Made by a program: the position numbers and the translations under genes | Assembly (NCBI GenBank): GCA_017883235.1 | Contig: JADGNY010000065.1 | Span: 1 to 38,182, forward strand | Source of the DNA: Thermoanaerobaculia bacterium | GTDB taxonomy: Bacteria; Acidobacteriota; Thermoanaerobaculia; Gp7-AA8 | Reading direction: 5' to 3' | DNA length: 38,182 nucleotides | Shown here: positions 1-8,028 of the stretch, one piece after another | Layout: each line of letters begins with the position of its first letter | Position numbering within the stretch: the stretch's first letter is position 1 | The notes under the pieces: model-generated | Seen by the model: the letters and a program-made list of their open reading frames with translations, nothing else | Databases searched by the model: none | Told to the model about the DNA's origin: nothing

Positions 1-411
1 GAAGGGTCGCGCTAAGTCACCTGAAAGATGAGTGTTCACGCCGGTTTCCCGGTAGTCTGCCGCGCCAGAAGGCCGTTCACGAGAGAGAGATGCTGTCCCC
101 AACACCGTTTCGCGGAAGCTGTTTTGGACAGGTGTGACTCAGGAACGAGCGTCGCTGCTGCCTGATGACTCGCTGGATTCGCTGACCACTGAAATCGAAC
201 GCATCCAGGAGCAGGCTCGGCAAGGCGGGTAGGAAACTGCACCGCCAAGCCACCAGACTCCTGACATTCGAGGTAAACGCGGAGGCGAGACGCCAGCGGG
301 TCATGGGTCACTTTGAAGCGTCAGTTGTAACATCGCGGGACAAGGCGGGACATGGTGGGATGGTAAACTCCTACCCGTGAGTAAGCCGCCCAGAGAGCGG
401 GAACCGAAGAA
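1..411. other. No convincing gene in the left edge
   Basis: I see no supportable coding region here. A 91-codon minus-strand frame (36-311) has no ribosome-binding site and no recognisable motif, and it overlaps another frame of similar length. The stretch contains a 16-bp sequence (255-270) that recurs at 3005-3020. A TAAACT box at 363-368 could be a promoter -10 for the small gene that follows. Confidence 0.4.
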
Positions 412-594
412 ATGGCCGACGAATCCCTCTCGGCTGCCCGTTCGATCCTTAAAAGGGTGACCGGCCAGAAGATGCCGAACCGGGTTCTCGCTGCCCGTGC
501 CGCTGCCGGAGGTGCTGCCTGTGCCGCGAAGCTGACACCGGAACGGCGGGGCCAGATCGCCGCGAAGGCTGCCGCGAGCCGCTGGAAAAAATGA
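412..594 (+). CDS. Small basic Ala-rich protein, unknown function
   Basis: This 60-residue protein starts with ATG at 412. Its C-terminal half carries the pattern KLTPERRGQIAAKAAASRW, which I know from many very small bacterial proteins of unknown role (usually written as L-S/T-P-E-x-R-x-x-I-A-x-K-A-A-x-A-R-W). The composition is Ala/Arg/Lys rich with no membrane segment. The Shine-Dalgarno is weak, and a TAAACT box lies about 45 bases upstream. No function can be assigned. A nucleic-acid-binding role would be speculation from the basic charge only. Confidence 0.5.
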   Translation: MADESLSAARSILKRVTGQKMPNRVLAARAAAGGAACAAKLTPERRGQIAAKAAASRWKK

Positions 595-606
595 CGGCCT
601 CCATGG

Positions 607-1326
607 TCAATCTTCGCCCGCGATCTTAACTCCCGACCACACGCTGTATTCGGCGAGCTTGCGACCGCTATGGCTGCTCTTGATCGTGACCGCCCCGCCA
701 GTAGATGGCTCGTGAATCTTGCAGTACTCAGCGATCGTGATAACGATCCCGCGCTTTGCGGTTAGGTCGACGGAATCCCAGAAGGCTGGACTAACCTGTG
801 CTTCGAAGCGATCGGGGCTGATCGAAACAATCACGTGGTGCTCAATCATGGTAGCCACTAAGCTTTCCACGTTCGTTCGCTTTGCGGTGACACCCCCCTC
901 GTTAACGCTGCCCAATTCCACAGTGTCAGGTGGGGCTGATGGCGGCGGCGCTACCTGCGCGGTCGCCGTTGGCGGCGCTGATGTCGGAGCATTGAAAAGA
1001 AACACGATCATAGTTACTCCAACCAACACGCCTAACCCTACGAAGATGAAGAGTGGTGCATTGAATGGCTTCCTCGGTGTCTGGTTGCTCTCCTGTCGGA
1101 ATTCGTCACGGAGGGCAAGACGGCTGGCGTTGACAACGGCATTCCGCTTTTGGCGTCCGCGCCAAAACTCCGGCGTCTCCCGCGCGAGCAGCCAGCGGCC
1201 GAGCATCGGGTTGTAAACGTAGTCATCTTCAGCGATGCGGCCAGCCGAAGCCCACTCCTCGACCGTTGCGGCGTCAGGCGCACTGAACTGCGATGAACCT
1301 CGCTGAATCAGCCACACAGCATTCAT
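607..1326 (-). CDS. Single-pass membrane protein with GYF_2 (DUF4339)-like domain
   Basis: The protein has 239 residues. Residues 4-55 resemble the GYF_2/DUF4339 fold, with a W-x-I-x-R start and the typical ending 'YNPMLGRWLLARE'. A basic stretch (55-86) is followed by one transmembrane helix at about 91-112. Next comes a Pro/Ala/Thr-rich linker (113-135) and a soluble C-terminal domain of about 100 residues that I do not recognise. GYF_2 domains are usually short-peptide or protein interaction modules on cytoplasmic tails of membrane proteins. By that logic the N terminus is cytoplasmic and the C-terminal domain periplasmic. It stands alone on the minus strand. Confidence 0.7.
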   Translation of the reverse strand: MNAVWLIQRGSSQFSAPDAATVEEWASAGRIAEDDYVYNPMLGRWLLARETPEFWRGRQKRNAVVNASRLALRDEFRQESNQTPRKPFNAPLFIFVGLGVLVGVTMIVFLFNAPTSAPPTATAQVAPPPSAPPDTVELGSVNEGGVTAKRTNVESLVATMIEHHVIVSISPDRFEAQVSPAFWDSVDLTAKRGIVITIAEYCKIHEPSTGGAVTIKSSHSGRKLAEYSVWSGVKIAGED

Positions 1327-1533
1327 GGGGCGGCGTTTACTTCGTCTCCGCTGGCGCGTCGCGACCGCACTTCGGGCTGGCCGGGGCTGGAGGGATTTTG
1401 GTCGGATACTTCGCGTTGGCAGTCATGGCAAGCGATGAGCGGCATGGTGAGCCTCCATGATCTCACGTTCGTGACCTGTCGAATGATCGCGCAGGGGTTG
1501 AACGTATCAGCCTCGGAACTCTGCCGACCATTC

Positions 1534-1861
1534 GCGGTGGAACTGGCGTTCGCGGGCAGTGTTGATTACGCGACCGTCATCAAGGAGTACGCCTCAACCC
1601 CCGGCATCCTACGTTGAGCGCAGCAACCTCGCGGTCAGGATGCTCAACCGCCGTTACACCCGGTTGACGAATTCGTACAGCAAGCGAATCGAGTATCACC
1701 GCGCCGCGCTGACGTTCTTCTATTACAACTTCTCCCGCAAGCATTCGACGCTGCGTGGAAAGACTCCGGCGATGGCGGCGGGGATCACGACAACCGTGTG
1801 GGGCGTGCGCGACATGCTCTTCGCGGCGGATCAGAACATTATGGACCAGACAGCGGCGTGA
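1534..1861 (+). pseudogene. IS1-like transposase remnant (C-terminal fragments)
   Basis: Two fragments of one transposase lie in different frames. From about 1534 to 1596 the frame reads AVELAFAG-VDYATVIKEYAS. From about 1604 to 1861 another frame reads ASYVERSNLAVRMLNRRYTR, then a YYNFSRKHSTLRGKTPAMAAG segment. This is the conserved C terminus of the widespread IS1-type DDE transposase (V-E-R-x-N-L-x-x-R-M ... T-L-R-x-T-P-A-M-A-A-G). Intact relatives have a few dozen residues between the two blocks, so a deletion plus frameshift occurred near 1600. No N-terminal half or terminal inverted repeats were found. The element is dead and marks past insertion next to the toxin-antitoxin genes. Confidence 0.75.
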
Positions 1862-1918
1862 TGGGTCGCTACCGCCGCTTGTCGAATGGCTGGAAGAGTT
1901 CCGAATGGAGCGCGGCGT

Positions 1919-1924
1919 TATACT
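1919..1924 (+). promoter_or_regulatory. -10-like TATACT box
   Basis: A TATACT hexamer lies 26 bases before the TTG start at 1951, and a strong GGAGGTGA Shine-Dalgarno (1940-1947) follows. Together they support the small gene downstream. I could not identify a -35 box. Confidence 0.4.
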
Positions 1925-1950
1925 CAAATCGCGACAGCGGGAGGTGAGTC

Positions 1951-2166
1951 TTGGCAAATGCTTGGCTTGAACAGCAACTTGACCGGATGGGGGCGCGAAT
2001 CGCGACTGGCCAGACCTGCCGACTAGAAGTCCGCTCGTGCGAAGACGGCTACGCCAAAGGGGCCGACATCGTAGCGGCTGTGAAAGCGCGCGGTTGGCGA
2101 GTCCTTCAGATCGAACTGGACTATGTGTTCGTTCGGAGTGGCTATTCCATTCGAGACGTCGTGTGA
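1951..2166 (+). CDS. Small hypothetical protein
   Basis: This 71-residue protein starts with TTG, chosen because GGAGGTGA ends three bases before it and a TATACT box lies further upstream. The sequence is mixed and folded-looking (residues 24-70 alternate charged and hydrophobic positions, ending R-S-G-Y-S-I-R-D-V-V). I recognise no family. It sits between the transposase relic and the toxin-antitoxin pair, so it is probably an accessory-region gene. Confidence 0.55.
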   Translation: MANAWLEQQLDRMGARIATGQTCRLEVRSCEDGYAKGADIVAAVKARGWRVLQIELDYVFVRSGYSIRDVV

Positions 2167-2312
2167 TCCATGCCAGCAAAGGCCCCTGTTACAGTTTCGG
2201 CTGAAACTGACCCATGACCCGCCAGCGCTCCGGTTCGCCGCTTCGCGGCGCCACTCCCGCGGGCTCGACCTTTGCCTTCCTCGCGAAATGCCCGCCAGGG
2301 CAACAGCGTTAT

Positions 2313-2338
2313 CCTTACCCGAGGTATACTTGGTAAGG
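2313..2338 (+). promoter_or_regulatory. Candidate VapB operator/promoter
   Basis: A perfect 7-bp inverted repeat, CCTTACC and GGTAAGG, separated by 12 bp, covers a TATACT -10-like box (2325-2330) just before the antitoxin start. VapB/AbrB-fold antitoxins autoregulate by binding such palindromes over their own promoters, so this is the likely operator. The right arm runs into the AAGGGA Shine-Dalgarno (2335-2340). Confidence 0.6.
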
Positions 2339-2348
2339 GAGACTATCC

Positions 2349-2579
2349 ATGCCTATTTCAACCATTACCAGCAAGGGCCAGACTACGGTCCCGAAGGAAG
2401 TCCGAGAGGCACTCGACCTCGACGCAGGTGACAAACTGAATTGGGAAATCAGCGGCGGCCGCGTGGCCATCACGACCGAACGGCCGGCGCTCTACCGCTG
2501 GGAAGGCGTGATCAAGCACGGCCCCGCCGATGCGGTGCAGGCCGTTGCCGAAGCGCGGAAGACCAGAGGGCGAATCTGA
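2349..2579 (+). CDS. vapB: AbrB-fold antitoxin (VapB type)
   Basis: This 76-residue protein has the swapped-hairpin AbrB/MazE DNA-binding domain at residues 3-45 (TITSKGQTTVPKEVREAL, then D-A-G-D-K-L-x-W). The tail of about 30 residues would wrap the toxin. The family neutralises a partner toxin and represses its own operon. The start is ATG with AAGGGA eight bases upstream. The stop codon is separated by one base from the TTG start of the PIN toxin, so the two are translationally coupled. Confidence 0.9.
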   Translation: MPISTITSKGQTTVPKEVREALDLDAGDKLNWEISGGRVAITTERPALYRWEGVIKHGPADAVQAVAEARKTRGRI

Positions 2580-2580
2580 C

Positions 2581-2994
2581 TTGCGCAGCGTCGTCGTCGA
2601 TGCAAATGTCATCGTCTCGTTCTTCATCGAGCGGCACGCGGAGCAGCGCGCTGCCGCGAAAGCGCTTCTGCTGAAGGCCGAAGAGGGCGAGCTCGTCGCG
2701 ATCGTCCCGCAGTTCGTCGTCTTCGAAGTCACGTACGTCCTGCAGAGCCAGTACGGATTCACCGGCGAGCGGCTGGCGTCGCTGATCCGCGACGTCATCA
2801 CCTTCCCGGGCGTGCAGGTCATCGACGATTGCCCATGGAAACGGGTCATGAACGTGTGGCCGAATCCGCTCCCCTCACTCGCCGATGCAGCGATCGCCGC
2901 TGTCGCTACGGCCAACCGATACGACGCGGTCGCCACCTTCGACCGGAAGCTTGCGAGGCGGGTAGTGGAATTGGGCGTCGCCGCATACTGGTGA
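2581..2994 (+). CDS. vapC: PIN-domain toxin ribonuclease (VapC type)
   Basis: This 137-residue PIN domain has the acidic metal-binding residues in order: Asp in VVVDANV (residue 7), Glu in VVFEVTYVL, Asp in SLADAAIAA and Asp in VATFDRKLA. VapC toxins are Mg2+-dependent endoribonucleases that usually cut tRNA or rRNA and stop translation until the antitoxin rebinds. I chose the TTG at 2581 because it lies one base after the antitoxin stop and gives the canonical VapC N terminus. A longer in-frame read-back to 2530 would overlap the antitoxin. Confidence 0.9.
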   Translation: MRSVVVDANVIVSFFIERHAEQRAAAKALLLKAEEGELVAIVPQFVVFEVTYVLQSQYGFTGERLASLIRDVITFPGVQVIDDCPWKRVMNVWPNPLPSLADAAIAAVATANRYDAVATFDRKLARRVVELGVAAYW

Positions 2995-3004
2995 GCAACC
3001 CGCA

Positions 3005-3112
3005 AGACTCCTGACATTCGCGCGTAGGTCTCGCGGTTGCGCGGTCTCGGGGGTGGGATTGGTTGCTGAGTTGCTGAGGACGGTACTTAGCAACCTTGCA
3101 ACCCAGCAACCC
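3005..3112. repeat. 16-bp direct repeat copy and GTTGCTGA word-array palindrome
   Basis: Positions 3005-3020 repeat the 16 bp at 255-270 (AGACTCCTGACATTCG). After it, 3061-3078 (GGTTGCTGAGTTGCTGAG) faces an imperfect inverse array at about 3087-3112, built from GTTGC words. It probably acts as a transcription-termination hairpin after the toxin gene. There is no T-run. Confidence 0.5.
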
Positions 3113-3203
3113 ACCGCGCCCCATCAAACCTGACAGATTCCTGACTTCGCCAAACTTGCGATTGCACAACACAGGTTCATAATCCTCCGCACAGGAGGAG
3201 TCC

Positions 3204-3901
3204 ATGAAACGAGCAGTTACCGCGATCGCTTTGGTTGCCTTACTCGCCGCCCCCGCCCTCATCGCCTCGGGGTCCAGCGGCGGCGGGATGGGATCGGGAT
3301 CGGCCCCGATGCCGAGCATGCAGCAGAAGTCGCCGCACGACCAGGCGGTCGATTACTACAACAACGCCGAGCGGCGCATCGACGGTCTGACCAAGACGCA
3401 CGATGAGATGAAGGCTGCCGCGGCCACCGATCCGAAGAAGGCGGCCAAGCTGCAAGGCAAGCTCGCCAAGGGGCTCGAGAACGCCGCGGCCGATCTCGAG
3501 CGCGCGGTGAAGAACGATCCGTCGCTCTTCCAGGCCTGGAGCGAGCTGGGATTCACCTATCGCAAGATGGGCAAGTTCAAGGAGTCGCTGGAGGCGTACG
3601 ACAAGGCGCTGCAGATCTCGCCCAACTACACCCCCGCGCTCGAATACCGCGCCGAGGCGTATCTGGGGCTGAATCGGCTGGATGAGGCGAAGAAAACGTA
3701 CACCGACCTCTTCTCCGGCGATCGTCCGAAAGCGGACGCGCTGCTGCTCTCGATGAAGAGCTACGTCGCGGCGCGCCGCGCCGATCCGGCCGGACTCGAT
3801 GCCGCCCAACTCGACGCCTTCGGCAAATGGGTCGAAGAGCGCGAGATCCTCCACAACCAGACCATCGCCCTGACCGCGCAGAACTCCACGTTCCGCTCGT
3901 G

Positions 3902-3905
<4 letters not shown>
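3204..3905 (+). CDS. Secreted tetratricopeptide-repeat protein
   Basis: The protein has 233 residues with a Sec signal peptide (1-21, MKRAVTAIALVALLAAPALI) and a Gly/Ser-rich stretch after it. A helical region follows, then two clear TPR units at about 108-141 and 142-175 (A-W-x-x-L-G-x-x-Y; A-L-x-x-R-A-x-A-Y). A strong AGGAGGAG Shine-Dalgarno precedes the ATG. The last codons overlap the GTG start of the di-heme lipoprotein (GTGA), so the two proteins are made together and both go to the periplasm. The TPR protein could be scaffold, partner or substrate of the redox enzyme. That role is inferred from coupling only. Confidence 0.85.
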
Positions 3906-4900
<995 letters not shown>

Positions 4901-4905
4901 CGGGG

Positions 4906-5013
4906 GGCACAGACAAGAGTGTCTGTGCCACATTGGTCCGGGTTTCTTGCCCTGGATTCCCTTGTCGATCCACATGAGAGGCCGCATGTGGCACAGACAC
5001 TCCTGTCTGTGCC
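4906..5013. repeat. Pair of mirrored GGCACAGAC palindromes
   Basis: Two 28-bp copies, at 4906-4933 and 4986-5013, are reverse complements of each other with one mismatch. Each is itself a palindrome (GGCACAGAC ... GTCTGTGCC). About 50 bp separate them. The arrangement matches the paired layout of REP/BIME elements. It lies between the di-heme enzyme stop and the M13 peptidase promoter. Confidence 0.85.
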
Positions 5014-5047
5014 GGTGCTCGCGCGAACCGTTGCCGAAACCCTCTCG

Positions 5048-5053
5048 TATACT
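5048..5053 (+). promoter_or_regulatory. -10-like TATACT box for leaderless start
   Basis: TATACT ends eight bases before the ATG at 5062, and no Shine-Dalgarno lies between. Transcription would begin at or within a few bases of the start codon, implying a leaderless mRNA. Confidence 0.5.
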
Positions 5054-5061
5054 CCCCCGCC

Positions 5062-7071
5062 ATGCGCATCACCTCCCTCCTCCTCTCCCTCCTTCTCACC
5101 ACCACCCTCTCCGCGCAGGTCTTCGAGATCGGGGTCTTCATCCGGGACATCGACGTCAGAGCCGATGCCTGTACGAACTTCTTCGACTACGCGAACGGCG
5201 CCTGGCGCGCCGCGAATCCGATTCCGGGATCGATGCAGCGATGGAGCCGGCGATGGGCGGCGGGCGAGCAGAGCAAGGAGCAGTTGCGGGCGCTGCTCGA
5301 CGACGAATCCAAACGGAAAGACTGGCCGAAGGGGTCGATCGACCAGCAGATCAGCGACTTCTACAGCGCCTGCATGGATCAGGCGCGCGTGGACGCGCTC
5401 GGCACGAAGCCGATCCGTCCGCTCCTGAAACAGATCGACGCCATCCGCACGCCGGGCGATCTGCAGAAGACCATCGCCGACCTTCACGACCTTCAGATGT
5501 ACGCGCTGTTCGGTGTGGGCTCCGCCTCCGACAATCACAACCCCGGCTTCGTCATCGCCCGCGTGGCGGCCACCGGCCTCGGCCTCCCCGACCGCGACTA
5601 CTACCTCAAACCGGAGAAACGCTTCGCCGACGCGCGCGCGAAGTACCGCCTCCACGTGGCGAAGATGTTCGAACTGACCGGCACCAGCCATGATGCGGCG
5701 AAGAAGGCTGCCGACGCGCTCTTCGCCATGGAGACGCGCCTTGCCGCGGCGCAGCTCGACAACGTCGCCCTGCGCGATCCCGCTGCGACCGATCACAAGT
5801 ACGCCGTCGAAACGCTGCAGAAGTTCACACCGCATTTCGACTGGACGCGCTATCTCCAGCACATCGGTGTCGCACCCGTGGATCTCAACGTCGATCAGCC
5901 GGAATACATGGGAGCGGTGGAGAAAGAATTGCGCACGACGCCGCTCAGCACGTGGAAGGCCTACCTGGCCTGGAACGTCATCAACAGCGCGTCCCGGAAT
6001 CTCTCGGCGCCGATTGCCGCGGAGCATTTCGCCTTCTACGGCAAGTACCTGAGCGGATCGACCGAGATGAAGCCGCGCTGGAAGCAGTGCGTCGAGAACG
6101 ATGACGCGCTTCTCGGCGAGGCTCTGGGACGCCGCTACGTCGAGCGCTACTTCCCCCCCGAGGCCAAGGCGCGCATGCAGGAGCTGGTGAAGAACCTTCT
6201 CGCGGCGATGGGCGACACTATCCGCGGCCTCGAATGGATGGGTCCCGAGACGAAGGCGAAGGCGCTGGAGAAACTGGCCACGTTCAATCCGAAGGTCGGC
6301 TATCCCGACAAGTGGAAGGACTACAGCAGCGTGGCCATCAGTCCGACGGCGCACTGGGAGAACGTCGTCGCTGGATTGGAGTTCGGATCAGCCGAGGATC
6401 TGGCGCTGACCGGCAAACCGGTCGACCGCGGCCGGTGGGGAATGACTCCTCCGACTTCCGATGCCTACTACAACCCGCTGCTCAACGAGATCGTCTTCCC
6501 GGCCGGCATCCTGCAGCCGCCCGCGTTCGACGTGCATAACGCCGATGCCATCAACTACGGCGCGATCGGCGTCGTCATCGGACACGAGATCAGCCACGGC
6601 TTCGACGATCAAGGCGCGAAATACGACGCGCAGGGACGGCTGAACAACTGGTGGACGGCGGACGATCTGAAGCGCTTCCAGGAGCGGACGGCGTGTGTGG
6701 CCGATCAGTTCGACAACTACTTCATCGAGCCGGGCATCCACCACAACGGCAGGCTGGTTCTCGGCGAGTCGATCGGCGACTTGGCCGGCGCGAAGATCGC
6801 CTGGCTGGCCTTTCAGAAAGCGCAGCAGACCCGGCCGGCCGTCGACATCGACCGCTTCACCCCCGCGCAACAGTTCTTCATCGCCTGGGGCCAGTTCCGC
6901 GGCGACGAAACACGCCCCGAGACACAGCGCCTGATGGTGCAGGGCGACCCGCATCCGGTGGCGAAGTACCGCGTCATCGGCCCGCTCTCGAATCTCCCGG
7001 AGTTCGCGCAGGCCTTCGGCTGCAAGGCGGATGCGGCGATGGTGCGTCCGAAGCGGTGCGAGGTGTGGTGA
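5062..7071 (+). CDS. pepO: Secreted M13-family zinc metallopeptidase (neprilysin/PepO-like)
   Basis: The protein has 669 residues with signal peptide 1-19. The zinc site is complete: H508-E-I-S-H512, then G-E569-S-I-G-D573, giving two His ligands, the catalytic Glu, the third ligand Glu and the supporting Asp. The upstream N-E-I-V-F-P-A-G-I block and the C-terminal ...C-E-V-W ending are typical of the family, and the length is normal. M13 enzymes cleave short peptides, generally below about 5 kDa, on the N side of hydrophobic residues, and bacterial members act outside the cytoplasmic membrane. It has no Shine-Dalgarno but carries a close -10 box. It converges with the hydrolase at 7197-7739. 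Confidence 0.95.
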   Translation: MRITSLLLSLLLTTTLSAQVFEIGVFIRDIDVRADACTNFFDYANGAWRAANPIPGSMQRWSRRWAAGEQSKEQLRALLDDESKRKDWPKGSIDQQISDFYSACMDQARVDALGTKPIRPLLKQIDAIRTPGDLQKTIADLHDLQMYALFGVGSASDNHNPGFVIARVAATGLGLPDRDYYLKPEKRFADARAKYRLHVAKMFELTGTSHDAAKKAADALFAMETRLAAAQLDNVALRDPAATDHKYAVETLQKFTPHFDWTRYLQHIGVAPVDLNVDQPEYMGAVEKELRTTPLSTWKAYLAWNVINSASRNLSAPIAAEHFAFYGKYLSGSTEMKPRWKQCVENDDALLGEALGRRYVERYFPPEAKARMQELVKNLLAAMGDTIRGLEWMGPETKAKALEKLATFNPKVGYPDKWKDYSSVAISPTAHWENVVAGLEFGSAEDLALTGKPVDRGRWGMTPPTSDAYYNPLLNEIVFPAGILQPPAFDVHNADAINYGAIGVVIGHEISHGFDDQGAKYDAQGRLNNWWTADDLKRFQERTACVADQFDNYFIEPGIHHNGRLVLGESIGDLAGAKIAWLAFQKAQQTRPAVDIDRFTPAQQFFIAWGQFRGDETRPETQRLMVQGDPHPVAKYRVIGPLSNLPEFAQAFGCKADAAMVRPKRCEVW

Positions 7072-7076
7072 GGGCC

Positions 7077-7174
7077 AAACCAGAAACCAGAAACCAGAAA
7101 CCAGAAGGCGGAAGTGTTCATGCGATCAGTCGTGGTTCAAACCTTTCTGGTTTCTGGTTTCTGGTTTCTGGTTT
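7077..7174. terminator. Bidirectional CCAGAAA word-array palindrome
   Basis: Four tandem CCAGAAA words (7077-7106) face a perfect inverse copy (7145-7174): 30-bp arms with a 38-bp loop. The palindrome lies exactly between two convergent stop codons, the expected place of a shared terminator. The right arm is followed by GGCGAGGACGCCAGCGCTCC, a half copy of the repeat seen at 25199 and 28771, which touches the minus-strand stop at 7197. Confidence 0.7.
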
Positions 7175-7196
7175 TCCGGCGAGGACGCCAGCGCTC

Positions 7197-7739
7197 CTAT
7201 GTGACGCTCCGGCAGAACTCCAGCAGCATCTCCTCCCCTTCCGGCCACGGCCCATGGCCGGAAGCGCCGTTGATGTGGCCCGCGTCGCCGATGATGACCA
7301 GGCGGCTTCCCCACGCCTTCGCGAACTGCTTCGCCCGCTCGATGCTCACGTACTGATCATTCGCGCTGGCGACGACGATGCTGGGAAACGGCAGCTTCGA
7401 CAGCGGCATGTACGAGAAGGTGCGTCCCTCGATCGGATAGTCAGTCGCCTCGACATCGCTCGGAGCAACTAGAAACGCCCCGAGCACTCCCTGTCCGCCA
7501 CAATCCTCCGACCACTGCGCGACCAGAGAGCATCCAAGGCTGTGGGCGGCCAGGACCGGCGGACGATCGCAGTCGGTGACCGCCATCTCCAGGTTCGCCA
7601 CCCACTCCGAGCGATCAGGATGATCAAAGTCGCGCTGCTGCACCCGGGTGAACGACGGATGCCGCGCCTCCCAGTACGTCTGCCAATGCTGCGGCCCGGA
7701 GTTCCAGAGGCCGGGGATGGTGAGGACGGGGGTGGTCAT
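7197..7739 (-). CDS. RBBP9/YdeN-type serine hydrolase
   Basis: This 180-residue alpha/beta hydrolase has the nucleophile elbow A-H-S67-L-G, an Asp in S-A-N-D128-Q-Y and a His in G-H155-I-N-G-A-S-G-H-G-P-W-P-E-G. The last block and the N-terminal I-P-G-L-W-N-S-G-P-x-H-W-Q are signatures of the small RBBP9/YdeN family (DUF1234). Members are cytoplasmic serine hydrolases with poorly known substrates. The start is ATG. AGATTA read on the minus strand as TAATCT lies nine bases upstream, with a purine-poor gap, so the transcript is probably leaderless. Confidence 0.9.
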   Translation of the reverse strand: MTTPVLTIPGLWNSGPQHWQTYWEARHPSFTRVQQRDFDHPDRSEWVANLEMAVTDCDRPPVLAAHSLGCSLVAQWSEDCGGQGVLGAFLVAPSDVEATDYPIEGRTFSYMPLSKLPFPSIVVASANDQYVSIERAKQFAKAWGSRLVIIGDAGHINGASGHGPWPEGEEMLLEFCRSVT

Positions 7740-7748
7740 GGGGGGAGG

Positions 7749-7754
7749 AGATTA
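7749..7754 (-). promoter_or_regulatory. -10-like TAATCT box for leaderless start
   Basis: On the minus strand TAATCT ends nine bases before the ATG at 7739, matching the spacing seen at several other genes in the window. Confidence 0.45.
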
Positions 7755-7796
7755 CACGTGTTTCGCGGGATCCGAATGACCTGAGAAAGCCTCGAC

Positions 7797-8019
7797 CGGT
7801 TGCGCGCGAAGGCGCGCTGCACAATCCAGCCCCAACATTTTCAGCGGGCGACTGAGGCGGCAGGTCGACCGGCCACAACTCCGACGCCATCGCTCCCCGA
7901 GACTATACCCTCCCTGGGACCGCGTGCGTCCCGCACGCGCGGGACTTGGCAGGCTGCATCGTTCTGGCCTCACCTCGCGCAAGCACCGCGCGCGCGAGAC
8001 GCGCGCGGTCCCAGGGAGG
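7797..8019. repeat. Intergenic palindromes and dispersed repeat copy
   Basis: Positions 7797-7833 (CGGTTGCGCGCG... GCACAATCCAGCCCC) recur in diverged form at 17939-17975. Further on, 7909-7924 (CCTCCCTGGGACCGCG) is exactly inverted at 8004-8019, framing a GC-rich segment of CGCGCG words. The right arm ends nine bases before the P450 stop codon, so it may terminate that transcript. Confidence 0.6.
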
Positions 8020-8028
8020 CAAGCTCGC

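Noticed and set aside
36..311. 91-codon minus-strand frame at the left edge
   Set aside because: No start signal or motif, and an overlapping frame of similar length exists.
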